Shown here piece after piece: positions 13,344 through 24,983 of a stretch of 64,000 nucleotides of DNA; position 1 is the stretch's first letter, and the number at the start of each line of letters is the position of its first letter. Under the pieces are notes generated by a model. It searched no databases, was not told where the DNA came from, and saw only the letters and a list, made by a program, of their open reading frames with translations. This stretch comes from Piromyces finnis (taxonomy: Eukaryota; Neocallimastigomycota; Neocallimastigomycetes; Neocallimastigales; Neocallimastigaceae). The position numbers were made by a program, and so were the translations under genes. The DNA lies in NCBI GenBank assembly GCA_002104945.1, contig MCFH01000017.1, positions 372,001-436,000 on the forward strand. Reading direction: 5' to 3'.

Positions 13344-15300
13344 TTTCCTATTGATATTACTAATTAAAAATAAATAAAATTAATTTATTCTTTTCTTTTA
13401 TTTTTTTTTCTTAAAAAAACAAGAGTTTAATTGCTTCAATTTTGGAATGACGACTTTGAAATGGAATGGGAAATGGTTATTTTTTTTATTATTATTATTA
13501 TTGATAATTTTGGTCAAATTAAATATTTTTAAAAAATATTTATATAATAAATAAATATTTCTTTTTCTTTTTCTTTGCCTTTACTTTCTTTCAATATTTC
13601 AAAAAAAGAAAAAAGAAAAAAGTTTCTTTCTTTCTTTTCTTTTCAATTTTACTTTTTTTTTTTTTTTTTTTGTATAAAGAAGAAAAAAATAATTTTTTTT
13701 AAAAAATTTTTCTTTTTTTAAACATTTTATTAATAAACTTTAATTATTATAAAAATAATTATTATTTAAAAAAAAAAAAAAAAAAAAAAGGCAATAAAAC
13801 TGTAAATCAACAACAAACAACAACAACCATCACTATCATCTATTTATTCATTCATTCCTTCATTCTTTTTTCAAAAAAACAAAAATGTTTATTTGATCCT
13901 TATAAAAGAAATACACATAAAAGTTTTCTTTTTTTTTTTGTGGTTAAATTTCACCATAAAAATTTTGGAAAGTAGGGAAGATTTCATGGTAATGAAATTT
14001 TCTTTTTCAATATATTAAATTGTATTGTTAATCTATGGAAGCCCATTTAATTACAATATAAATTATTTAAATTTTTAATTATGATGTGGATTTAATTAAC
14101 CACCATATATTAGAATATACTCCAATATATAATATAATTAAATTATCATTTCTTTTTATTAATAATTCAATTTGAATAATGTTAATAATTAAATTAAAAA
14201 TATATTATAATATATATAAATAATATATGGTAATATATAATTAACTATGGATTGTTTATATTATCTATTTATTAAATAAATTAATTTATGAATTTTCACC
14301 ACGTTTTATTAATTTGACAAATTTTAAATAAAGCCACTACATAAATTGATGTATAGAAGGTCTATAAATGTAGATTAATGAAATATTAAAAATTTGATAA
14401 CTTTATATAGCATTAAATAAATAAATACTATACTATTAAATTAATAGATATAGCGTCACTCAATACATATTTTTACAGCCACAACTTACCAAACACGATG
14501 AACCTTGCCAAAAAATATATAAATAAGAAATTAATAAAATCTTATATAAATAAATGAATAAATAATAGTTAAATAAATAACTACTATTTTATCGCTATTT
14601 ATTTATTTATTCATTTATTTAGGTAGTTGATTTATTAATATAATTATTTATTCATTCATTCATTAATACTACGCTTTATAAAGAGAAGAGTTAAATCGTT
14701 TAGTAAATTAAAATAAAGAGTTAGTTTATAGACTAGTCTAAGTTCCATAAATATTTTCCTTATATATTTATTGGTTTCCTTTTTTTTTTTTTTTCCTTTC
14801 TCATCTTTTATTATTTAGTGAAGGAACGTAAAGAAAGAGAATCATACAATATGAAATGAATATTTATTAATTTCTTATGTATAATATGATAGTTTTTTTT
14901 TTTTTTGGAGAGGAGGTATTTTTAATTTTATTTCCTAATGACACTTAATAATAAATAAGAAATTGTAATAATAATGATGATGAATGATGAATGAATATTA
15001 TAAAAAGTATTAATAATTGATATAAAACATTCAATTTTGTTTTTTTATTATTAATTAAAAAACATATTCAAATTTTCTTTTTTTTTTTTTTTTCAGTTGT
15101 TGTTATTCCATTCAATTTGAATAAATAAAATTATTGAAATATTCATTCAATAACAAACATTGAAATAGTTTAAACGTTTGAATATTCAAAATTCAAATAT
15201 AGAACAAAGTAAAAAAGTTTATTTTTCTTACATGTCAAAAAAAAATAAAATTTATTTTTTCCACATGGTTAATTTATACTTGTGTAACCTGTAGCAGTAG
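13344..15300. other. Intergenic A/T-rich DNA with one long hairpin
   Basis: No credible ORF. An inverted repeat at about 14548-14622 pairs AAATAAATGAATAAATA with TATTTATTCATTTATTT around a ~35-nt loop. Poly(T) and poly(A) runs occur near 13655, 13769 and 14773. Nothing else stands out. Confidence 0.5.
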
Positions 15301-15339
15301 TAACAATTAATGAAAAAAAAAAAAAAAGATCTTTATTAA

Positions 15340-15852
15340 AATCACTTTTTTATAACAATTAGAATCCTTTTTATTAACATAAACAATATATAATTTTCTA
15401 CAACCTCCAGTAAATGGATTCTCGTATCTTTCATATTGCCCGACTAAACTGACAGTGTGATTATTTTTCTTATCATAACTTAAAAAAAAATTTTATTAAA
15501 ATCACTTTTTTTTTTTTATTTTCTTCTTATTTATTATTATAAAAGGATTATTTAAAAAAAATAGATACAAATTACTTTTTAATTAAAAACATTGCTATTT
15601 TATTTTCAGCAAGTACTACAAAAGATAAATATATATTTAAAAAAAAAAAGTATAGATTGATATCTTTCACACCCTCACAATACTATGAGTTTAATTGTAT
15701 TAAAAGTTTACAATTTTCAAATTATTATATAAAGAAAAAAAAAAAAAAGATTAAAAAAGAAAAAATTAAGTTTAAAAGTGAAAATCATTTCATTATTATA
15801 CCTTTTGTAATTCTTTTGTAATTATCCCTTTTAATGATTTTCAAATAATAAA
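15340..15852 (-). CDS. Possible spliced gene fragment, unrecognised
   Basis: Three minus-strand exons join in frame with consensus signals: 15802-15852, 15576-15615, and 15478 leftward to about 15360. The joined peptide includes YYLKIIKRDNYKRIT, LAENKIAMFLIK, NYDKKNNHTVSLVGQYERY and NPFTGGCRKLYIVYV. The alternation of strands and the QYERY-NPFTGG stretch suggest a small beta-rich protein, cystatin-like at best. The start exon and the last exon were not located; a candidate acceptor CTACAG lies near 15292. It may be a pseudogene. Confidence 0.35.
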
Positions 15853-16422
15853 CTAAAAAAAAAAAAATAATAAAGAAAAAAACAGAGTTTTTTTTTTATT
15901 ATAATGATTAATTCATTTAAAAACTTTTAAAAGAAAAGTAATCGTTTTATATGTATTTTTTTAATTTTTTTTTTCAATATTTAAAAGGTTTATAAGACTT
16001 TTTATAATTAAATATGACTTTTTAAGTTACACTATAGTATTAGTAATGATCTGGTATTGTGGTAACACCTACCTAGAGGATGATAATATATGAATGTTAC
16101 TTTTAGGGATAATAAAAACAGTATAGTTTATTCATTTACTAACTAATAACAATAGTATTTTTTTTTCGTTATAAATTATTATCTAATTAATGAGCCAAAA
16201 GGTTTTATGTTTTATATATTTAAAAAAAAAAAAAGTATTCTTTTAAAATACCCAATTTTAATAATATTTAAAAAGAGTAATATAATAAATTGGTATTCAT
16301 TTCCTATCTTATTATTATTTATTAATAATTATTTCTCTTTCTTTTCCCCGTCTTCTTTATAAACTTTTTTTTTTTTACTTTTCTAATTTATTATTATTAT
16401 TAGTAATATTAGTATTAGTATC

Positions 16423-16536
<114 letters not shown>

Positions 16537-17049
16537 GAAATTATGTTCTGTTTTTCACACAGTTGTACATAAAACAAAATTTTTACCATAGTATGCGTTC
16601 TCAATAACCTAAGATAAAGATAGCGTATTCTTAATAATTCCTTTTTGAAAATTAGACTGTATATCATTTAGCATCCTTATCCTTCCATAGATTATGAGAA
16701 ATGATATCAAACCTAATAGAGTGACTAACAAATGGAATTATGTATATGAAATAGTAAAATTGTCCTATATTGGATATTTAACCAATTTACTTATGTATAT
16801 GCCCTAATCCATAGAGAAAATCCAGTGGACAGAATCCCTAATATGAACATGTAAAGGATGTGTATTGTATTACAGTATAAAAACTAGAAATCTTTTCCTT
16901 TCTTTTTTTTAAAAAAAAAATAATAAAAATTGATAATTCATTTATTAATTAATTTAATTGTTTATATTATTAATAAATGGATCAATTTATTTTTTTCATT
17001 TATTAATAAAAAAAAAAAATCTTTAAAAAAAATAAAAAAAAAAGTTCAT

Positions 17050-17074
17050 CACACACACACACACACACACACAC
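17050..17074. repeat. (CA)n microsatellite
   Basis: About twelve CA dinucleotides lie ~550 bp upstream of the fucosyltransferase start. Confidence 0.9.
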
Positions 17075-17618
17075 CATCTTTAAGTAGTAAAAAGTAAAAA
17101 CATCAAAAAAAAAAAAAAAAAGGAAGAAAGAAAAAACTTCAAAATTTAAATATTATATATTCATAAATATATATTTGTTGAAAAAAAAAAAAAGGTAAAT
17201 AAAATTGAAATTTTTATAAGTAATAAAAGATTGATTTTAAAAAAAAAAAATCATAATGAAAAGAGGAAGAATATATAAATATGAATATTCATTAAAGAAT
17301 ATTGTATTCTTTTATTATTATCAATATTCTTTTATTATCAATATTGTGAAATTTTGAAAATAGTATTATTATTCTTTATATCTATCATTGACTTTTATTA
17401 ATATCATTATTATAATTACTTTTATTAAAAGTTTTAAAGAGCAATTAGTAAAAGAATTAACAAATATTTAATTTTATATATATATATGTGTATATTTATT
17501 GATATCATATATCATTAAAAATAGGAAAAAAAAAAAAAGTAATTTCCAATTAATTAATAAAAGAATTTACAGCAAAATTCATTAAAAATAATATTATTAC
17601 TTTTTTATTTTTTAAAAA

Positions 17619-19745
17619 ATGAGGCATATTAGTATAAGGAAAATTAGAACTTTAATCATTGTTCTATTCGTTTTAATTGTCATAACATTAACTTTTTCAG
17701 CATTAACAAGTAAAAAATCATACACTGAAGATCCTTCTTTCGTCGATTCAATAGGTACTGAAAAAGAAATAAAAGAAAATGTAGATACTGGAATATTAGA
17801 AGATGATGTAGATTTTATGAAAAACGACAAAGAAAATCTTTTAGATAATGATGACTTGAATCAAGATTTCAATGAATTTGCAATTGATAATTCTATTGCT
17901 GAATATGATAAAACTGAAAAAGAAAATCAAGATGATGATATTAATTATGATGATAATACTGATGAAAATGAAAAAAATATTATTGAAGATGATAAAAATG
18001 ATATGAAACAATTTGATGAAGAAAAAAATCTTGATAATGACAACAATTTAGACGGAGATGACGATGATGATGACGATTATAATAATCATATCAAAAATAT
18101 AAAAGAAGATGATAAAAAAGAAATTGATGAAAATGCCAATAAAAACACAAATATTGATGATGATAATAATCTCGATGATGATAATACTTTCAATGATAAT
18201 AATGCTATTGATGATGATGACGACACCCTAAATGTCAATAAAAATATCAATAAGGGTAATATCGATGATAATGATAATAATATTGATGATGATAATATAG
18301 ATGGTGATGACAATGAAATGGGTGACAAGGATGAAGGTCTTTATGACGATAAAAAAGAAAAAGATAATGATAATAATCTTGATGATGATGACAATGTCAG
18401 CGAAAAAAAACAAAATAAAGATGATGATGGTGATGATGATGGTCCTATGGATGGCATGGGAGACAAGAATGATGAATCTATGGATGATATTAATAATGAT
18501 CCAGACGATAATAATAATATTGATGAAGATGAAAATAAAAATAATAATTCTGATGATGATGAAAAAAATATTGATAATGATAATAATATTGATGAAATTA
18601 ATGAAAAGGATCACCATGAGAATGATGATGATCATGACCATGATGAAAATGAAATTGACCCTGATAATGTGGCCGATGAAAATAACCTTGATAATGACAA
18701 GGATGAAGTAGAAGATAAAAATGATGAAGAAGACAATATAAAGAATAAATATGAAATTAAACCAGATAGTATGTTAGGATCAAAAACTAAATTTAAATTA
18801 TTCCATCGTGGATCTAATTATCGTGATTCAGACGATCCAACAGGTACAAAATGTCCAGTAGCATGGGAATGGATAGAGTCACAGGAAGAAAGTGATATCA
18901 TTGCTATGAATCCTTTAGATAATTATTCACAAATTAATCGTATTGAATCATTTGACTATGACAAATCGCGTCAAAAGTTATTGTTGATGTCAATGGAATC
19001 CACAAGTAACTATGAATTTATGTTGACAAAGAAAAAATCTTTTGATTATTTTATTGATTATCGTCTTGATTCGGATGTTCCAATTCCTTATACCTATGAT
19101 TTCTTTAACTTTTTAAAACCAGCCCTTCCAACAAAGGAAAAAGGAAAGGATGGAAGAGGTCTTGCTGCCGTTTTCATCTCTAATTGTAATGCCGTCAATG
19201 AAAGATTAGAATTTTTAAAACAATTAATGGAATATACCAAAATTGATTCCTTTGGTATGTGTGCCCACAACAAAGAGGTATACGATGAAGATAGTGATAG
19301 AGATTCCTGGCAAACTAAAATGAATACCATTAGTAAATATAAATTTACCCTTGCCTTTGAAAACTCTAATGATCGTGACTATGTCACCGAAAAATTCTTC
19401 CAACCTCTTGAAGCCGGTTCTGTACCTGTCTTTTTTGGTACTTCTAATATTGCTGATTTTGCACCAGAACATTCTTTTATCAATGCCAATGATTTCGAAA
19501 GTGCAAAAGAATTAGCAGAATATTTGGAAATGTTGGATAAAGATGATAAAGAATACGAAAGCTATTTAGAATGGAAAAAGAAGGGAGAAATTGGTGAAAA
19601 TCTTGAACATCTAATTGAAATCCGAAAGTTTAATAGTATTTGTCAATTACTTCAACGTATTAAGGGATTATGGATTAATCCTTATTTAACCATATGGGAT
19701 AGAAAAGATGTTTCTAAAGGTGAAAGAGCCTGTGGATTATGTTAA
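17619..19745 (+). CDS. Alpha-1,3-fucosyltransferase (GT10) with long Asp/Asn-rich stem, 708 aa
   Basis: This is a type II Golgi enzyme by layout. A short basic N-terminus precedes a membrane anchor at residues ~10-28 (TLIIVLFVLIVITLTFSAL). Residues ~45-385 form a highly acidic, Asp/Asn/Glu/Lys-rich stem with repeated DDDNN/NLDDDD stretches. The GT10 catalytic region spans ~390-708. Signatures: KLLLMSMESTSNY, the family motif YKFTLAFENSNDRDYVTEKF (~573-592) and GSVPVFFGTSNIADFAP. GT10 enzymes transfer fucose from GDP-fucose to GlcNAc of glycans. It is uninterrupted and intronless, and ends RACGLC. The catalytic half is very similar to the next gene while the stems are unrelated, so this is a tandem duplication with diverging stems. 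The acceptor substrate is unknown. Confidence 0.92.
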   Translation: MRHISIRKIRTLIIVLFVLIVITLTFSALTSKKSYTEDPSFVDSIGTEKEIKENVDTGILEDDVDFMKNDKENLLDNDDLNQDFNEFAIDNSIAEYDKTEKENQDDDINYDDNTDENEKNIIEDDKNDMKQFDEEKNLDNDNNLDGDDDDDDDYNNHIKNIKEDDKKEIDENANKNTNIDDDNNLDDDNTFNDNNAIDDDDDTLNVNKNINKGNIDDNDNNIDDDNIDGDDNEMGDKDEGLYDDKKEKDNDNNLDDDDNVSEKKQNKDDDGDDDGPMDGMGDKNDESMDDINNDPDDNNNIDEDENKNNNSDDDEKNIDNDNNIDEINEKDHHENDDDHDHDENEIDPDNVADENNLDNDKDEVEDKNDEEDNIKNKYEIKPDSMLGSKTKFKLFHRGSNYRDSDDPTGTKCPVAWEWIESQEESDIIAMNPLDNYSQINRIESFDYDKSRQKLLLMSMESTSNYEFMLTKKKSFDYFIDYRLDSDVPIPYTYDFFNFLKPALPTKEKGKDGRGLAAVFISNCNAVNERLEFLKQLMEYTKIDSFGMCAHNKEVYDEDSDRDSWQTKMNTISKYKFTLAFENSNDRDYVTEKFFQPLEAGSVPVFFGTSNIADFAPEHSFINANDFESAKELAEYLEMLDKDDKEYESYLEWKKKGEIGENLEHLIEIRKFNSICQLLQRIKGLWINPYLTIWDRKDVSKGERACGLC

Positions 19746-19959
19746 GAAGTTTTTTTTTTTTTTTTTAATTTTGAAATCTGGAAATTACACCTACACCCTA
19801 TGATAGGCACATACACTACCCGTACTCTCTACATTTTAATATATCATTTATCTATTAGGAATAGATATTAAATTTTATTTAAAAGAAATTCATGTTTAAA
19901 AAAAAAAAAAAAAAACATATTCAATGATCATTAATTATTATTATTATTATTATATATAC

Positions 19960-19990
<31 letters not shown>

Positions 19991-21680
19991 AGTTTTTATA
20001 TTCATCATCAACAGCAACAGTAACAGCACATAATTATCCATAAAAAAAAAAAAAAAAAAAGAAAAACTAATTAAAGTTATATCATTTATAATATCATACA
20101 TTCTTTTATATCAACATTTTTAATTAATCAATAACAATATTCACACACATATATATTTCCCTAAAAAAGAAAAAAAACACCTTTTTTAAATTTACCATTT
20201 ATGAAATACTATTTATTTAAATTAATAAAGAAAATAGAAATTTCTTTTGTTTTTCAACATTTATATGCCTATATAAAACATAAATCCTTCATCATAAAAA
20301 TATTATATTATTCATACCTCCTATAATGTACTACTAAATTTGTTTTATATACCCTTTTTTTTTTTTTTAATTCTCCATCTATTTAACCTATCCTACCTTT
20401 TATTTCTTTTTTCTTTTTTCAATTTTTACCATTTTTATATATAATAATTAAAATGTATATATATGCCTATCCATATATACATTTCTTATCATTAATATAT
20501 AGATTAGTTATTGATAAAAATTTTTGTTACTTTTCTTAGTTTTTTACTGGAACTTGTTATTACTTTTTTATTTAAATGAAAATAACAAAATTTTAAAAGT
20601 AAGAAATATAAATATTTATTAATAAAAAAAAAATCTTTTTTTTTATAACTAAAATAATCATTCATAATAGATTGAATAATCACCATTTTTAGTTTTATAA
20701 AAAGTAATTATTTAAAGTATATATAAAATATTATTTATTATTCTTACTTTTTTTTTTAAAAGAAAAAAAGATAATAAAAAGTTAAACCATATAAAAAAAA
20801 TTATATATAATATAATTAGAAACTAACTCAATCAAAAGAAAAAGAAAAGGAAAGGAAAAAATATAGAAAATGAATAAAAGAAATATATATATATATAAAA
20901 GAATCCTATACAACTTTTTTTTATATATATATGAAAAATAATAATAATAAAAAAAAAAAAAAAAGCATAATATTAATTAAACAAGTAAAAAGTAAGAACA
21001 TAATTAAAAAATAATAATAAAATAATAAAATAAATAAATATATATAAATAATAATAGTTGATACATATTATTGTTACTTTATATATATATATATATATAT
21101 TATTACACTTTAGTTGATCTTAAGTTTATTTTAATATATATAGGTTTAAAAACCATTTTTATTTCATTATTTGATTCTTATTTTAATTTTTAACATAAAA
21201 CAAAAAGGTGTAATTCTTTTTTATTTATATGTGTACCACTGTAATGTAAAATACAATGAAGTTTAAATTAATAATTAATTGTTTTTTTTTTTTTTTTTTT
21301 TTTTTTGCTAATAAAGTATTTCCATTTTTTAACAACATTTGTTAAAAAAAAAAATAAACAAGAATCTTATAGTTTAAAATTTAGAAATTATTCATTATAT
21401 TTTAAAGTTTTAATCATCTACATCTTTTCGGTAGTAAAAAAAAGTAAAATAATAAAGTTTTATTTTAATTAAATTTATAACAAAAAGAAAAAAGTATAAT
21501 ATTTATATGTATTTGTATATATTTTATTATTATTATTTTTTTCTTAAATCTATTCTATAATAGTACTACTGCTACAACTATTGTTCATTTTACAATTTAG
21601 AAAAAAATTTATTTAAAAAAAAAAAGATTCTAGAAAAAAAAAATAGAAACTTCATTAGTAATAATAGATAAATATAATAA
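19746..21680. other. Intergenic region between the two fucosyltransferase genes
   Basis: It holds poly(T) at 19749-19766, poly(A) runs near 19899, 19961 and 20043, TA repeats near 21084, and poly(T) at 21282-21306. Only the coding parts of the two genes are visibly duplicated; this spacer shows no ORF of normal composition. Confidence 0.55.
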
Positions 21681-23270
21681 ATGGTCAATAAGTTATTTAG
21701 TATTAGAAGGTTAAGGACATGCTTAATCTTCACAGGGGTTGGAATGATTTTTGTTCTTTTATTCTTGATATTTTTTAAGGATGAAAAGATCACCGATAAT
21801 ATAGAGAGAACCAGAAAATTAGCATTAAAAAGTCAAAATGTTGTCAATTTAAAAGAATTAACTGACAGTATCAATGAACCATTAAGAACAAATCCATTAA
21901 AATATAATAATAAAAATGAAAAAGGTAAAGAAGGAGAGGACGAAACCTTGGAAGATCTTTACAATAATAATAAATTGGATTCAGAAGTAGAAAGATATGA
22001 ATATGAAAAAATAATTACAGAAGATAATGAAAATGATCGTGAAATTGAAAAAGAAAAATGGGAAAATGAAAATGGCATTATTGAAGAACAAATTCTTAAA
22101 AGTATTAAGGAAAATATCAATAAAAAAATGAAAGGAAAAAAAAAAGGTGGAAAGAAAAAGTCTGGTCATAAAAAGAAACCAAAGATTCCAGTCTATAATC
22201 CTAACAATAATAATACCAATACAATGAGTTATTCATCAAATGAAAATGAGACAGAAAAAAAAGAAGAAACAAATAAAAAACCAAAGGAAACTTTAGATTT
22301 TTCAACCAAAGAATTCTTTAAACTTTACCATAAAGGACCAAATTATCGTGATGGAGATGACCCAAAAGGATTAAAATGTCCTGTACCTTGGACCTGGACA
22401 GACGATGAAGAGGAAAGTGATATTATTGTTATGAACGTTTTAGATAATTTATTTGATATTATGAGAATAGAAGATTACGACTATGATAAATCTCGTCAAA
22501 AATTATTATTAATGTCTATGGAGTCTGTCAGTAATTATGATGTAATGGTGTCGAAAAAGGATAAATTTGATTATTTCATAGATTATCGACTTGATTCTGA
22601 TGTACCAATTCCATATTCCTATACCTTTTTTGACTTTTCTAAAACCCCTGTTCCAACCAAATATAAAGGTTTAGGAGGTAGAGGTTTAGCCGCTGTTTTT
22701 ATATCCAATTGTGCTGCTCGTAATAAAAGATTAGAATTCTTAAGCGAATTAATGAAGTATGCCAAAATTGATTCTTTTGGTATGTGTAATAATAATAAAA
22801 ATGTATATGATGAAGATATTGCCGATAGTTCATGGAATACTAAAATGAATACAATACGAAAGTACAAATTTACCCTTGCTTTTGAAAATTCTGATGATCG
22901 TGACTACGTCACCGAAAAATTCTTCCAACCCTTAGAAGTTGGTTCCGTTCCTATCTTCTTTGGTACTTCTAATATTGCTGATTTTGCCCCACCTCATTCC
23001 TATATTGATGCTAAAGATTTTGAAAATGCTCAAGAATTAGCAGAATATTTAGAATATTTAGATAAAAATGATGATGAATACGAAAAATATTTAGAATGGA
23101 AGAAAACCGGAAACTTTGGCGAAAATCTTGAACATTTAATTGAAATTCGAAAGTTCAATAGTATTTGTCAATTACTTCAACGTATTAAAGGATTATGGAT
23201 TAATCCTTATTTAACCATATGGGATAGAAAAGATGTTCCTGAAAATGAAAGAGCCTGTGGTCTATGTTAA
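21681..23270 (+). CDS. Alpha-1,3-fucosyltransferase (GT10), tandem paralogue, 529 aa
   Basis: Same architecture as the upstream gene with a shorter stem. The N-terminal anchor is at ~15-33 (CLIFTGVGMIFVLLFLIFF). The stem (~35-205) is Lys/Glu/Asn-rich with a basic GKKKGGKKKSGHKKKPK patch. The GT10 domain runs ~210-529. Motifs: KLLLMSMESVSNY, YKFTLAFENSDDRDYVTEKF (~394-413), GSVPIFFGTSNIADFAP; it ends RACGLC like its neighbour. The last ~150 residues are near-identical to the paralogue, also at the nucleotide level (for example around 23150-23230 versus 19618-19700), which suggests recent duplication or gene conversion. Stem charge differs strikingly: acidic in the first gene, with a basic patch here. 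Confidence 0.92.
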   Translation: MVNKLFSIRRLRTCLIFTGVGMIFVLLFLIFFKDEKITDNIERTRKLALKSQNVVNLKELTDSINEPLRTNPLKYNNKNEKGKEGEDETLEDLYNNNKLDSEVERYEYEKIITEDNENDREIEKEKWENENGIIEEQILKSIKENINKKMKGKKKGGKKKSGHKKKPKIPVYNPNNNNTNTMSYSSNENETEKKEETNKKPKETLDFSTKEFFKLYHKGPNYRDGDDPKGLKCPVPWTWTDDEEESDIIVMNVLDNLFDIMRIEDYDYDKSRQKLLLMSMESVSNYDVMVSKKDKFDYFIDYRLDSDVPIPYSYTFFDFSKTPVPTKYKGLGGRGLAAVFISNCAARNKRLEFLSELMKYAKIDSFGMCNNNKNVYDEDIADSSWNTKMNTIRKYKFTLAFENSDDRDYVTEKFFQPLEVGSVPIFFGTSNIADFAPPHSYIDAKDFENAQELAEYLEYLDKNDDEYEKYLEWKKTGNFGENLEHLIEIRKFNSICQLLQRIKGLWINPYLTIWDRKDVPENERACGLC

Positions 23271-23392
23271 TAAGTTGGAAGAAAAAAAAAAATTTTTTTA
23301 AACCCAGAAAATGATAATAATAATACAATACTTTTAGAAAAAAAATAATATTTCATCATTACTAGAAAAAATAAAAAAAAAAAAAAAAAAAA

Positions 23393-23393
<1 letters not shown>

Positions 23394-23423
<30 letters not shown>

Positions 23424-23597
23424 TAAAATGGATTAAATAATTATGCTTTTTTTTTTATAAATCTTTTATAATCCTATACCAATAAATTGTAATTATTATT
23501 ACTTCAATTGACTTTTTTTTTTAAAAAAAATTAATACAAAAGTAGAGTTAAATTACATTAAGAGGTGCACTAATTATCGTCATCATCATCCTACCAC

Positions 23598-23682
<85 letters not shown>
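23394..23682. repeat. Two (AAT)n microsatellites
   Basis: AAT runs at about 23394-23421 and 23600-23682 flank the 3' end of the second fucosyltransferase gene. Confidence 0.9.
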
Positions 23683-23684
<2 letters not shown>

Positions 23685-23811
23685 TCTATGTTTCTATGTT
23701 TAATTTAGTTTAATATAAAATAAAAATATTAAAGTTTTATATAAAAAGGGCATGTTTATTACTTTTTAAATTTTTTAATATAAAAATTTATTTTATATTA
23801 ATTATAATTGT

Positions 23812-24133
23812 TTATTTACTTTATAATAATATATTTATTTACTTTATTATATAAATTTATTTAATCTATAATTATTCGTTCATTCATTTTATATTTATTT
23901 ATTTTATAATAATATATTTATTTACTTTATTATATACATTTATTTAGTCTATAATTATTCATTCATTCATTTTATATTTATTTATTTTATAATAATATGT
24001 TTATTTACTTTATTATATACATTTATTTAGTCTATAATTATTCATTCATTCATTTTATATTTATTTTATAATAATATATTTATTTACTTTATTATATAAA
24101 TTTATTTAGTCTATAATTATTCATCTATTAACT
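23812..24133. repeat. Minisatellite, ~83-bp unit, about four copies
   Basis: The repeated unit contains ATTTATTTACTTTATTATAT followed by an ATTTATTTAGTCTATAATTA segment and ATTCATTCATTC. Copies differ by a few substitutions; the fourth is shortened by a few bases. Confidence 0.85.
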
Positions 24134-24512
24134 TTATATTTGTACTTCTTTTACATGCAATCAACAAATTTTTAGTTTATAAAAATTTTTTCATTTCAAG
24201 AATTCGGATTTTTTTTTTTATTTCATAAATAATAAAGCCTTTTTTTCCAGTTCCCTATTACATAGGAAATATTATTAATGACTACTACCATCTACGTTAT
24301 AAGGGAAGAGATATCAAAGTAAAAAGTATCTTTTTTCCTTTACTCTTCTTTGCTTTGGTGAAAAAGAAACAGCTTTCATCATAAATTTTTATTATATTAT
24401 TGATTATATTGTAATATATGGAATTTTATATTATTCATTTTTTATTAATATATTAATGGATTAATCATTTTATATGCATTCTGAATTTTGATTGGTTGAT
24501 AAAACTAAAATA

Positions 24513-24543
<31 letters not shown>

Positions 24544-24983
24544 ATAGGAAGGATGAAGGGAAGGAAGAAGAGGAAGAAACATTAAAACATTAAAAAGGTA
24601 GATTAGAATAATGATATTAAAATGAGCAAAATAATACAATATAATATCTTCTACTACAAAAGAAATGATTTTATTTTTTATTGCCTAAAAAAAAAAAAAG
24701 AAAAAGGCTTGTTAATATTAATTCTTTCCTTTTTTTTTTAATTCCTATTTAAAAAAATTTTATAATTTTTTTTAATCCAATAATCTATTAATCTAATATA
24801 ATGTATACATTAATGAATTGATATTATCAATAATGTATACATTTTACTTTTTTTTTTTTTTACTTTTGGAATAAAAATATAAAAAACTTTTTTTTTTCTT
24901 TTTTTTTTAAAAAGTTACAAAAGTCATTTAGAAATTTTATTTTAATAAATTTTTAAAGTTTAATACTTTTTAAAAAACAAAAC
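24134..24983. other. Upstream region of argininosuccinate synthase
   Basis: No ORF. Poly(T) at about 24510-24536, 24848-24862 and 24890-24908. T-rich tracts directly before an A-rich leader and ATG are the usual pattern of Dictyostelium promoters. Confidence 0.5.

Noticed and set aside
18086-18711. ORFs overlapping the acidic stem of the first fucosyltransferase
   Set aside because: They are shadows of the GAT/AAT-rich stem in other frames: Ile/Ser-rich or Met/Ile-rich translations.
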